A stretch of 64,000 bases of DNA. Source: Channallabes apus. Its lineage: Eukaryota; Chordata; Actinopteri; Siluriformes; Clariidae. Below, piece after piece: positions 44,741 through 55,431 of the stretch. The position numbers and the translations under genes are program-made. Under the pieces are notes generated by a model. The model did no database searches, was not told the origin of the DNA, and saw only the letters and a program-made list of their open reading frames with translations. How positions within the stretch are numbered: position 1 is the stretch's first letter; each line of letters opens with the position of its first letter. The stretch lies in contig CM060107.1 of the NCBI GenBank assembly GCA_030522415.1, positions 9,258,770 to 9,322,769 on the forward strand, read 5' to 3'.

Positions 44741-45680
44741 TTGGTCTATATTTGTATTACTGGTGCTATTCTTTTGCATGTTATATTTTGCATTTTGCAC
44801 AATTATTCTATAATAATAAATAAATTATAATAATAAATTGACATTTGATGTGATTGATGTGAGAACGCTAAGTGCCTCTCATTCCAACCCACTGAGAAAC
44901 CTCGGCCAATCACTTCTCTCTATCCCCCGGATGCAGGAGGCTACAGCATCCACCGGGAATCAAACTAACGATATATAACAAAGCTGATTTTTTAAGTTGA
45001 TCATGAAGGGTTAGGGACTGAACAGAAAAACTACAACACTCGCAGAGAGTATGTGTACAAGTCAGGGTCTGTTTGTTCACAGTCCTATCCTAGTTAAAAA
45101 CTTTTCCAACCACTGTTGGCTTGATTACATCTATACAAAATTATGTCTAATATTTATTTCCATTTATCACTGGCAAGATATGATCTGGCAACCCGGCTAC
45201 AGAGAAGCCCATATAGTAGATAGTGAAGTGAATGAGAAAGCGATTTTTGGCACAGTGGCTGTCTTGATCCAGATGTAGTCTCAAAATCTGTTGTGGGAGC
45301 AGAAACGCTTTCTCATCTGATCACCAGTAGAGATTCTTCTGACTGATTACTGATAATTCTCCTGTTACTGCTGTATGCAATAATGAGATTAGTAATAGAA
45401 AGTCCTAGGTGCTCTTGCTTGAATGGGGGTGTCCAATGTCCGACCCCAGGGCCATACAGTATGTGGCCCATAGACAGATGTTATTTGCCCTTCAGAATAA
45501 CATGTTGCAATATTCCTTTCACCTAATGATACAAGATTACAAGAGACTTCTTCTGCAATACACCTTTAGTTTACTAAATATTATTTTCCCATGGCTGCAG
45601 ACAAAAAGTGCTGATTTACAGGTTAGAAGGTTATTTTAAAAGAAATGACAGAAATCACTAAGCATGGAAAATGATTTCAT
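44741..45680. other. No gene seen
   Basis: No supported feature. GGGTGTCCAATGTCCGACCC near 45427 may be a worn hAT-like terminus. Confidence 0.4.
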
Positions 45681-45890
45681 GTTCCCTTTCAAAGGCTTTT
45701 ACTCGATGCTGCGTGAAAACGGTATGGGAACCATTTTGTCACGTTGCCGGTTGTGAAGCATGTGTGCAAACACGGAATTTTTGGCTATATATAACCTCGG
45801 TCAGGTGACGTCATCTGATTAGACGCAGCTGGAGGTTATAAATACTAGTGAGCCGGCGATAAACCTCAGATCATTTGTCTTCATGCTGAC
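45681..45890 (+). repeat. DIRS2 left terminal repeat
   Basis: GTTCCCTTTCAAAGGC, TGCTGCGTGAAAACGG, GTGACGTCATCTGATTAG and TCAGATCATTTGTCTTC, matched inverted at the right end. Confidence 0.8.
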
Positions 45891-46135
45891 ATTGTGATCG
45901 CGTGTGTGCAGCAAGCATTTAAAAGCCATTCTAAACAGAGAAAAAAACAATAAAACTCACCAGAAAAAAAGGGCGGAGTTTAGTGTCTCATGCCCGTGCG
46001 GTAAGTACTTGTACCTCTTTCGGAGAAGCTGGCAGCGTGGAAGCTACTGCCAGGCATATCCCCCTGGGGTTTTAAAAAACTGTAGAGAAAGGATACAGGA
46101 TCCAGTTTACATATCGCCCTCCGCGTTTCAACGGC

Positions 46136-47875
46136 GTGGTCTCCACTTCCGTGATACCGGAAAGGGTGCATTTTCTGAGTTCTGAACTCCAGAAACTACT
46201 CCAGAAGGGAGCCATAGAACAGGTTCCTCCTCCAGATACGGAGTCAGGCGTATTCCTGGTCCCCAAGAAGGATGGGGGTCTGCGTCCAATTCTGGATCTT
46301 CTCGGTTTGAACCGCTATCTCAAAAAATGCAACTTCAAAATGTTGACCATAAAAACTATTGCCTCACAAATCCAACCACAGGATTGGTTTGTGACAATAG
46401 ATTTAAAGGACGCATACTTCCAGATAGAAATTTTGCCACAGCACAGGAAGTTCCTGAGGTTTGCTTTTGGCGGGAAAGCCTACCAATTTCGTGTTCTTCC
46501 ATTCGGTCTAGCTCTATCACCCTGCACATACACGAAATGCATGGATACAGTTCTGGCTCCCTTGAGACTCCAGGGCATCCGCATTCTGAATTACATAGAC
46601 AACTGGCTAATCCTGGCCCAGTCTCAGCAGCTAGCACTTCGACACCGGGATGTCGTCCTAGCTCATCTTCATTCGCTGGGATTGAGACTCAACGCCATGA
46701 AAAGCGTTCTCTTTCCGGCGCAGGTGACAACCTACTTGGACGTCAGGTGGAATTCGATCACTATGCAGGCACATCTGTCTCCTGCTTGCGTCGAATCCAT
46801 AAACAACGCTCTGAAGGAAATCAGACTGGACCAAGAAGTGACTGTACATCACTTACAAAAATGTTTAGGCCTCATGGCAGCTGCATCCACGGTGATACCT
46901 TTCGGTCTCCTGCACATGAGAGCTTTTCAGCTGTGGCTAAGAGCCAGGGGAGTTCACATGAGAACAAATCCCCGAATTCGGATAAGGGTTATGCGCAAAG
47001 GACTTCATACCCTTTCTATGTGGTTCAAACCCTGGTTTCTCACCTTGGGTCCCACTCTAGGTCCGTCTTGTCGTCGCAAAATGCTAACGACAGACACTTC
47101 CCTTACCGGCTGGGGCGTGGTCTTGGATGGCCGTCCAGCCCAAGGGAGCTGGAGAGGCCACCTTTTCGCATGGCACATCAATTGCCTCGAAATGATGGCT
47201 CTATTTTTAGCTCTACAGCATTTCCTCCAGCAGCTGAGAGGCTACCATGTCCTAGTGCGGGTGGACAGCACATTTGTAGTCTCCTACATAAATCGCCAGG
47301 GCGGCCTGCGTTCGCGACACCTGAACCAGCTAGCACATCAGGTTCTGCTCTGGGCTCAGGACAAGTTCCTGTCCCTCAGGGCGATTCACATTCCAGGAAA
47401 CAGGAATGTGGGAGCAGACTTTCTTTCCATACAAGCTGTGAATCATGGGGAATGGAAACTCCACCCCGAAGTAGTCGCTCAAATCTGGGAGAGATTCTTT
47501 ACAGCAGAAGTGTACCTCTTTGCCTCCCAGGACACTGCACAATGTCCCCTCTACTACTCTCTGACTCATCCAGCTCCCCTGGGTCTGGACGCGATGGCCC
47601 ATACGTGGCCCAATTTACGCCTCTATGCGTACCCTCTGGTAGCTCTGCTCCCGGGAGTCCTGGCGAGGGTCCGTCAACACGGTTTGCGCGTCTTATTGAT
47701 AGCGCCCCGTTGGCCGGCCCGAGTATGGTTCTCAGAGATAATATCTCTCCTCAACGGCTCACCTTGGATGATTCCAGTGAGGAGGGATCTTCTGTCTCAG
47801 GCGGAGGGGACAATATTTCATCCTCGGCCCGAGCTCTGGAACTTTCACGCTTGGCACCTGAATGGGACCAATTGA
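46136..47875 (+). CDS. DIRS2 reverse transcriptase, RNase H and methyltransferase-like domain
   Basis: A 579-codon frame; the domain may begin a little upstream in other phases. RT: GVFLVPKKDGGLRPILDL near 46249, FVTIDLKDAYFQI near 46387, LPQHRKFLRFAFGGKAYQFR near 46434, then YIDNWLIL near 46594 where the catalytic box should be YxDD. RNase H: TTDTSLTGWGVVLDG near 47088, CLEMMALFLALQHFL near 47182, IHIPGNRNVGADFLS near 47383. The end has LIAPRWPARVWFSEI near 47695, like the DIRS methyltransferase-type domain. A shift near 47865 ends it early, before the recombinase linker. The D-to-N change suggests an inactive polymerase. Confidence 0.85.
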   Translation: MVSTSVIPERVHFLSSELQKLLQKGAIEQVPPPDTESGVFLVPKKDGGLRPILDLLGLNRYLKKCNFKMLTIKTIASQIQPQDWFVTIDLKDAYFQIEILPQHRKFLRFAFGGKAYQFRVLPFGLALSPCTYTKCMDTVLAPLRLQGIRILNYIDNWLILAQSQQLALRHRDVVLAHLHSLGLRLNAMKSVLFPAQVTTYLDVRWNSITMQAHLSPACVESINNALKEIRLDQEVTVHHLQKCLGLMAAASTVIPFGLLHMRAFQLWLRARGVHMRTNPRIRIRVMRKGLHTLSMWFKPWFLTLGPTLGPSCRRKMLTTDTSLTGWGVVLDGRPAQGSWRGHLFAWHINCLEMMALFLALQHFLQQLRGYHVLVRVDSTFVVSYINRQGGLRSRHLNQLAHQVLLWAQDKFLSLRAIHIPGNRNVGADFLSIQAVNHGEWKLHPEVVAQIWERFFTAEVYLFASQDTAQCPLYYSLTHPAPLGLDAMAHTWPNLRLYAYPLVALLPGVLARVRQHGLRVLLIAPRWPARVWFSEIISLLNGSPWMIPVRRDLLSQAEGTIFHPRPELWNFHAWHLNGTN

Positions 47876-47914
47876 GTCAAGCCGGCCTTTCAGCTGGCGT
47901 AATTGACACCATCC

Positions 47915-47916
47915 TA
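47915..47916 (+). repeat. TA target duplication of the 10.4-kb insertion
   Basis: TA here and at 58330-58331. With one TA removed, the codons on either side are in one phase (VIDTIL on the left, SARAPSTRRFYAF on the right), which fixes the insertion borders. Confidence 0.8.
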
Positions 47917-48085
47917 CAGATGTCGCCATTAAAAACCTGCGTTTCGAGAAAAGGGATCCCGTGACTTGCCGCGGCTTTGCGCGGCTGCGTGCGGGAAGCT
48001 GTGAACATGCCCTTCATTACCTGTAGGGGGCAGTCGTGTTTCAGTCTGAAGTATTGTGTGTCTACTGAAGCCGAAAATGTGTGCA

Positions 48086-48100
48086 AATTAAACTGCGCAT
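48086..48100 (+). promoter_or_regulatory. NRF1-like promoter motif
   Basis: CTGCGCATGCGTG, a near-match to the palindromic NRF1 site common in CpG-type promoters, just upstream of a GC-rich exon with a strong donor. A second, perfect TGCGCATGCGCA lies near the other end at about 57783-57794. Confidence 0.45.
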
Positions 48101-48203
48101 GCGTGTTTGGAGTCGCTGTGCCGGCGCTGTGGATCAGTCGGTTGTGGATCATCACGGAGGTTACAACACGGTGTCGCTGGAGCTGGAGTTTGTCGTGTTC
48201 GAG
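48100..48203 (+). other. Putative 5' untranslated exon with GTAAGT donor
   Basis: GC-rich for this window, CpG-containing, ending TTCGAG|GTAAGTTTAG at 48203/48204, a near-consensus splice donor. The exon start is unknown. No AT-rich core promoter. Confidence 0.4.
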
Positions 48204-48644
48204 GTAAGTTTAGCTTTCTTTTTTGGATGTGATTCTCGCTTTCATGACTCCCAATTAATGTTCATCTTAATCTCAGGACGTACAATTAGCAATTTCAGTG
48301 TTTAATAGTGTGGAGATTCACAAAACACCGTTTTCGTGTAAAAACCTGAACCTACGGAGCCCCCATGGGTCCTGTGGTAAATAAATAAATAAAATAATAA
48401 CGAACCGAGCGCGCGGATTAATACACCGAGATGTGTGTTTCTTACCCCCACCCGAGTGAAAACGGCGTCTTCAGACAAAGCCTCGCCAGTTAGATGCCAT
48501 TTCTGAACAAACTGAGTCGTGTGTGTTAAAGCATTAAATGGTAAAAGAGCACTAGCAATAAACGTTTTTTTTCTGAAGCCGGACTTTATTAATGAGTTAC
48601 GAGTAAAGAACCTGTACATATGTTCATACAGTATTGACAGCAGC

Positions 48645-49642
48645 TCTAATTTACTGCGGTAAAGCCAGCCGCGGTTCAGAAAAACACGGTCAAGCCAGCC
48701 GCGATTGATTTTAGTGTGCGCGCATATTACAGCGATTACGGTAGTTTCATGAACAACACAGAGAGAATGCCCCATATCTGAAAAATGCTGCAGTAAAATA
48801 GTTTCATATGTGGTGTGTATATAGTATGGGACGTCCTGAATAAGAACTGATCATTGTTTTTTTCTACTTATTAGAAATGGGGTCTTTATACCCCTTTAAA
48901 GTGTAATAATGTCCAATATCTCAAAAATGCTGCAGTAAAATAGTTTCATATGTAGTGTGTATATAGTATGGGACGTCCTGAATAAGGACTGATCATTGTT
49001 TTTTTCTACTTTTTTTTTTATCATATAATGTGTGTACATTATATGGGATAAAAACTGACCATGGCGTTTTATACTTACTAGAATTTATTTTTTCATAGGT
49101 CTCTGAAGTGAAATAAAGGCATTTTATTTAACTTTTTTCCCCATTGTGAACATTTGTTTATTTGACCTCTCTTCCAAAGCAGACGTTAATCCTCATTATA
49201 GAAAACATTCATTGAAGAATAACTGCTACTTTTGAACAGTAAAACAAAATAAAAATCAATTCTGGTATTTAGAAAGACTAAATACATTATTTTGTCTGTT
49301 TTCTACGAATTCTGCTGTAACTTATCTACATAAAACAATTATTTGAATGGTGAATATTTAAGAAAAATATTGTAACAGACAACCGTCAAAGTCACCAATA
49401 AATAACACGGATATTAAAGCAGAAATGCAAATAAATAAGCAAGTAAAAATTGACGAGCATGTTGTATTATCTCTCAGTCCTGGGCGTCTAAATGAAAAGC
49501 GCTCTGAAAGCGCGTTGTCTCTGTGTCGGTCCTGAAACTACCGTAACCACTGTAATATGTGCGCACACTAAAATCAATCGCGGCTGGCTTGACCGTGTTC
49601 TTCTGAACCGCGGCTGGCTTTACCGCAGTTCTAATTTGTCTA
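48645..49642. repeat. Foldback repeat with ~105-bp inverted arms
   Basis: 48645-48755 and 49528-49642 are inverted copies with few mismatches. Each carries two tandem motifs (GGTAAAGCCAGCCGCGG and GGTCAAGCCAGCCGCGA), then ATTGATTTTAGTGTGCGC and TTACGGTAGTTTCA. About 770 bp lie between. Confidence 0.8.
48773..49015. repeat. 142-bp tandem duplication
   Basis: AAAAATGCTGCAGTAAAATA at 48781 and 48923; GTATATAGTATGGGACGTCC follows in both. About 1.7 units. Confidence 0.85.
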
Positions 49643-49925
49643 AATCGCATTGCAGACAATAAAAATAAGTCGAGTCATCCTGTGACCCTACATGCTTAAT
49701 CTTTGCACACATGATTCTTGCTTCTCACTTTTTCCTTAATCCCTCACTGTTCTATCTTGTATTTTCTAACGGTGTCAGAAACTTTGTGTTAGTAGCACTG
49801 CTTGACGCCTTCCTCTTTTGTAATTTGCTTTGGATAAAGGCAAACTTACAAAAGATGAAGAAATGCCTGAATGTAGTTGTACGAATAAAAGATTATGTAA
49901 TGATACAATGTAAATATTTTCACAG

Positions 49926-49982
49926 AAACAAAGTGTAAAGATGAGACGTGAATCTGAAGAGGATCTCTTTGATGATTGCCTG
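49926..49982 (+). CDS. Putative start-codon exon of the cargo gene
   Basis: Preceded by TATTTTCACAG (acceptor at 49925) and followed by GTAAAG (donor at 49983). Contains ATG at 49941 and 14 codons reading MRRESEEDLFDDCL. Acidic. Too short to identify; supported only by splice-like borders and position between the 5' exon and the recognisable terminal exon. Confidence 0.35.
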
Positions 49983-50379
49983 GTAAAGCATTGTTTTCTT
50001 ATTAATTATACAATTTATTAATACCTTGAATATAGTGTTTGTTGTATTGGACAGAAGCATATAAATGCAAATGTATATATAAATGAGTAATTATTGAACG
50101 AATTTTCATGTTTGGACTAACCCTTTAAATACAAACTCAGCATTCATCATAGGATTTCCTGACACTGTAAAGCCATCTCATGCCATGTTTTACTGATGCA
50201 AGATAAAGCAATTTAACCCAAGTTTAACAATATGAAGTATATGAAGTGATGGTCATTTTTTTATCATCATTTATTTTTATTATTATTTTTTTCTCAATGA
50301 AGTCAGCACAGGTTGAAGCAATTCAGATTTTTTTTGCTTCTCAAAATAAATGATTTATTTTCTTGTAAATTTTATGCAG

Positions 50380-50980
50380 GGGGACAGACGAAGTGACACC
50401 TTCTTAAAATCCTTGTCGTCCGTGCTGTTGAAGGGGAAGAACCGGTTGGTGTATCCATAATCCTTGAAGGAGAGGCTATTTTCAGAAAGTTCTTCTAGAA
50501 CTTGTTGGGATTAAGCTATCACCAAAAGTGCAAGCTTTAAAGATGAAGTTATCATCTTAAAACATTTGATTTGGCTTGACTACAAGTGTTTACATGTTTT
50601 GTTTACATGTTTAGCTTAAAATGTTTTCATGCATTAAGGTTTCAATGGCATACTTTTAAGTGCACTAGTCCAGAGTGCTGATTTGAAAGTTGCAACTTCA
50701 CTGCTTCAGAGGGCTATTACGTTTTAACGTTTATTCTACAGTTTGTTTAAAGTATTTTCTGCTGCATTTTATTTCTAAATGAATGCTGTATTTTATTTAT
50801 TTATTATTTTACACAATTTTGTTTAAAACAAGTATTTCAGGCCCTGGTGCCGTGCAGTTTTTTTCTATGGATGCAAAATTTAGCTGAATGCACTTTTATT
50901 AAAAAGACAACTTGGATCTAGACTGTGAATGTCACAAATATTTGGTAATGTTGGCGAATAAACTGTTTAATTATATTTTA
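50380..50980 (+). pseudogene. Terminal exon recalling a multicopy fish protein C-terminus, deleted inside
   Basis: After the acceptor TTTTATGCAG (50379), the frame at 50397-50498 reads HLLKILVVRAVEGEEPVG followed by VSIILEGEAIFRKF and then a stop. Another frame at 50489-50560 reads VLLELVGIKLSPKVQAL then KMKLSS and a stop. From memory, these two blocks resemble consecutive parts (the xPxGVxIxLEG strand and the LSPKVQALKxKL end) of a large uncharacterised fish family often named SAMD3-like, with a piece between them missing here. AATAAA at 50957-50962 could be the poly-A signal. Most likely a damaged copy; the family link needs a protein search. Confidence 0.4.
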
Positions 50981-51179
50981 GTTGTGTGATTTATGAAAGA
51001 TATAGATGAAATAATTACTTAAGTTTCTTTCCAAAACATAAATTAGCAATGTTTACATTATTATAGGGAGTAATAGGTAGCAAACCTACGCCCTTGTGTG
51101 TGTGTGTGTGTATGTATATATATGGAAATATAATTAATATTTTCGTGTTTAATTACAAAAAAAAAACATTTTAATGGTT

Positions 51180-51865
51180 AGTGATTGTTGCAGACATTTA
51201 CACTATTTTTGAGAACTATTAAGTTCTCCTTCAACGTGTCATAGCCGATAACTGCCCCTTTGAAGCCTTTGAATGGTGTTAAAAATACTTGCAAAACAAG
51301 TATTGCAGCCATACATTGGAGGGAACTTCTGAGGTGGTCAGTGATTGATGGCACGGTCGGTCGGAGGGGGTTGTGATCACACCTATAGATCTTTTGTTCT
51401 AGGCTATCGGTCAAATATCTCTCCACTTGGAAGCAAAAACATGCAAGGGATTTCAGCATCTCGACGCACATACTAAGCTGTTTATAAAGTAGACACTGTT
51501 TGTTTTTTCATTTTGTAATCTTTCCCGTGTTTACCGTGTACTGTACAATGTATATTCATTTTTTAATGAATTACTGTAAATAAACTACACATTCCGTTGA
51601 TTTACCAGAAATGACTTTTCTGTTTTTTGTGTGTGCTAAACTAAACTTCAGGGTCAAAGTAATAGCGATTTTATTTGAAAAGTATTATATATTTACAATG
51701 CTGATAAGTTCAAGCTTAGATTCATATATAAACTGCTTCAAAGTCTTTCCGTGACCGCTGAAATCCGACAGACGCAGGGCTCAAGGGATGTGTGTGTGTG
51801 TGTGCGCGCGTGTGTATGTGTGTGTGTGCGGGTTAGTGTGCCTGTCCTATTTCAGCGGATTTTTC
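51180..51865. other. No firm gene; partial unit of the downstream repeat
   Basis: CTTCAAAGTCTTTCCGTGAC and CTGAAATCCGACAGACG (51735-51780) match 52385-52430, so a partial third unit of the duplicated segment lies here, with (GT)n beside it. The 97-codon minus frame at 51178-51471 has no motif I recognise. Confidence 0.45.
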
Positions 51866-51972
51866 CGCTACCGCAGATCAGTTCATCAACTTGTAATATA
51901 TACATTTTAGGAATATATTAACATGTGCAGACATTTAAGGTTGCGCTGCCCTCTCTTGCCCCTGCGTAGAGC

Positions 51973-52010
<38 letters not shown>

Positions 52011-53287
52011 CTATCTATCTATCTATCTATCTATCTATTATATAAATACACATTTGGAATCTGCATCTACATTTTCTGTTACAAGTATAGAATTAGGTTC
52101 AGCTGAGACTCATGATCAATGGTGTTAGGGTACTTATGTAGTGATAATTAGTTTCAGCCAAATCATTAAAACTAACAATGGACTATGACACTCTTGAGAG
52201 GGGATATGAAGGTGTTATTCATTTATTTATTCTCTACAAGGGTGCGAACAACAATACAGACCAAACTATAACTCTCTCTTACTACTATAAAAAGTCTAGA
52301 CATAAACAAACAAAATACAGCTTTTTTTCCTCAGAGGTAAACGGAAAAGTGAAGTTGTTCAGCTGTTCACTGTCACTGCAGCTTCTTCAAAGTCTTCCCA
52401 CTCCGTGACCACTGAAATCCGACACGACACCACGTTAGGCTACGTCTTGACTCATTTGTATACCGACGTTGATTGGATGTTTCCCGAGGGCTCAGGGGAG
52501 TGTGTGTGTCTGTGTGTGTGTCTATGTGTGTGTGTCTGTGTGTGTGTGTCTATGTGTGTGCGTCCGCGCGGGTACTTGTTCTACTGTTATAAAAACTCTA
52601 AATATAAACAAACAAAATACAGCTTTTTTTTCAGAGGTAAACGGAAAAGTGAAGATGTTCAGTGTCACTATGCAGATGTTACACTCAGTGGAGTTACCGA
52701 AATCATTGGTTTAGTCCTCATTGAGCTTTTGTTCCTCTTATGTGAGCATAAACAGTGAAACATTCCTCAGGTTTATAATAGTGAACCACGTTCCCGTCGA
52801 ACGAAACGAGGCATAATCGTGGTGTTTGCTTCGGTTATGACACACCATAGTTTATTACCTGCTGTGGTAGATCTGAATATTTATTCAAACACAATAATAA
52901 AGCTTTATATCCTCAGGAGGGCTCAGTACATTGTTTTAGCGATAGTTTCACGGAAGCGAGTTCAGAACTAATCTAACCAAACCAAAAAAAAAATAGCTGG
53001 ATAGTTTTGTTCTTCAGAAAAGATATCTGAAGTCACAGAGAGATCCTGCTCTGTAGAAGCTGCCTCAGTCTATTTGTGCAATTACTCCATCCCGCCCTTA
53101 TCAATGATAGTATAGTAATGATGTCGCTGTTGATTATCTGTTCTTGTGCTTTTGAAAAATAATTTTTTTTTCTAAGAACATGTAATAGGATGGTGTTTAT
53201 TGCATATATGTATGTTTTTTTGTAATAGGCAAGTATATCAAAATAATTTAACTGTTTAATAGACATGGGTGTTTTTTTTTACAGATT

Positions 53288-53569
53288 CACTGTAAAACAT
53301 GAAAATAATAATAACCTATTTGTGAGGTAGAATTAACCCAACATTCCAGTTAAAATGAACCAACAAACCCCAAACATATGGGTAGAACATTTGAACCATT
53401 TATGTGGTAGAATTAACCCAGCATTATAGTTAAATATGACCTAGCATTTGGATTGAATATTTAACCCATCTTGCTGGGTTAAATTAACCCAGCATTTAGT
53501 TAGTCCTATATTTACCCAGCAGCTGGGTTAAAAACAACCCAGATTGTTTTTAACCCAGCATTTTTTAGG

Positions 53570-53572
<3 letters not shown>
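53288..53572. mobile_element. CACTA-type MITE
   Basis: Starts CACTGTAAAACATG. Reversed, the end reads CACCCTAAAAAATGCTGGG. The interior repeats AATTAACCCAGCA and GCTGGGTTAA motifs, familiar from fish EnSpm/CACTA-type MITEs. 285 bp, non-coding. Present in copy A only. Confidence 0.65.

Positions 53573-53638
<66 letters not shown>
53573..53638. repeat. (TA)n microsatellite
   Basis: About 33 TA units directly after the MITE. Confidence 0.95.
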
Positions 53639-53644
<6 letters not shown>

Positions 53645-53689
53645 GACATGCGTGTGTCATTTTAATTCAAATGAACATTTTAATCTGTG

Positions 53690-55431
53690 CATGGGCGTCA
53701 ACTCGCACGTTCTGTAATGTTCCATTGTCTTTTAGAGCCCATTACTAAAGCAGGTTACTAAAACCTGGCTTACTACCTATAAAAAATATTTCAATTTAAC
53801 TCATGGGTCTCAATCACAGATGACACGACAAATTATATACTCTGAAACGTTCATTTGAACATTTAAAATGTTAATACAAAAATACAAAAACATGAATACT
53901 AATGTTATCATGGTGTAAATTATTAACATTAGGTTAGGTCCTGCCCTTAATTAATTCATATTATAATTACTTTTACATAGTATAGTTACTGGACTGACAT
54001 TACCAAAACTAGCTATTTGATTTAGCCTTTCTAAAATCAACCCATATATCATTTATAATCAGAAAACATAAAACATATTATGATCTGTTCAACAGCCCAT
54101 CTGTTTTAATTTAGTTTGTATTTTTTATTATTCATAAGACAACCTTTCAGTTTTGTAAATATTTTAGTTATAGTGTGTTAAGTCTTACTTTAGGTTAAAC
54201 GTTTTTGAGAATTTGACCATCCAGCTTAGATAAATGTTATGTCATTGATAAAATCTGGATTAAGGATATTTTATTATATAATTATATATTATTGTGGTCT
54301 GGGGGTTTGCGTGCCTCAACACAATTCAGCAAATACAATACTGTTACTATACAGTAAGGTCAGGTAAAAACAGTGCTCGAACATGATGCCCCCCTCCCCC
54401 CACCCCGTGTTGTCTGGTCTAGAACGGCGCTGCCTCTGACCGTCTTTTGTCTTGTAAATGAGTATTCTCACTCACCTTCCAATCCCCCCAGCGCACACAC
54501 TCTGTTTGTACTGTAAACTGCACTGTAACTGTGTTTGCTAGGGCACTTGGTTATACACAGTACTTTAATGTATGGAACACTTACTTAACTTACTGGTTTG
54601 GTTTAAATATCGCTTGTTACCTTATTCAACAAAATAAATTCATTATTAACGTATTGAAGTATTTTAGTTAAGGACAAAAACTGTGCTTGTGTTTAGAACT
54701 GCTGAACAGCCGAAAACACACACACACCCATCCCCCCGCCAAAAACACACACGCACACACAGAGCAATTAACACTAGGAGTGGAAGGTGAAACCTCAATG
54801 GAGAATACCAAGTTTGTCGTTGCTCTTTTGGAGTTCTTAAAACCCAAAACATTTATTTATACTGAGAAAAAATTATTATGGGTCACAATCACAAACACAA
54901 ATACATATAATCAAGTGTTTAACTGGTTTCATTTGTTTCTATGATCAATAATTATTATTATTATTTTCAGCCCAACTCTTTGACTATTTAAAACAAAGTT
55001 GTGTCCCATTTTTTGCCCATTGAAGTTGTTGGTTCAACTAAACAATTTTTAAATACCCAAACAATCCCCCAAAATTAAAACACGCAAAACATGACTTTAA
55101 CAATTCAATTTATTCTTCCAAAACTAGTCAAAGTTAAAACAGTAATTTATATAAAACAGATGAATACATGTTGTCTTTTTGCTTAAAGTTCATTAAACAA
55201 CCCGGATACACCAGCTGCTTATAAGTCTCTATCTATAGTCCTTTTACATTAAAATAAAAAATTTTCAAATATCAAAACTATTACATATTTGTTATTAATA
55301 ATGTTATTACTTAACAGTTTAAGTCTTTGTTTCCCCCAAAGTACTGTATCAGACATTTTGCAGTTCTATGTTCAGAATATACAGTAGACCTGATCAAACA
55401 TCATTCTAAAGCTGTCGGACTGTGACGTCAT
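53690..55431. other. No gene between the two duplicated copies
   Basis: AT-rich, with a C-rich patch near 54385-54410 and CA runs near 54716-54765. No coding motif seen. Confidence 0.45.

Larger units (their letters stand above)
51866..53687. repeat. Segmental duplication copy A
   Basis: Nearly identical to 55432-56475, from CGCTACCGCAGATCAGTTCA to TGTCATTTTAATTCAAATGA. It includes (AC)n and (ATCT)n at 51973-52036. Relative to copy B it has an extra internal repeat (52280-52400 again at 52580-52700) and an insertion at about 53000-53640. Confidence 0.9.

Noticed and set aside
46327..47964. 545-codon open frame overlapping the DIRS2 RT
   Set aside because: It reads the RT gene in another phase and has Ser/Pro-rich text without motifs. 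Only its last 25 or so codons coincide with the recombinase linker after a frameshift.
51178..51471. 97-codon minus-strand frame as possible transposase of the 10.4-kb element
   Set aside because: No DDE, zinc-finger or other transposase signature; AT-rich chance frame is as likely.
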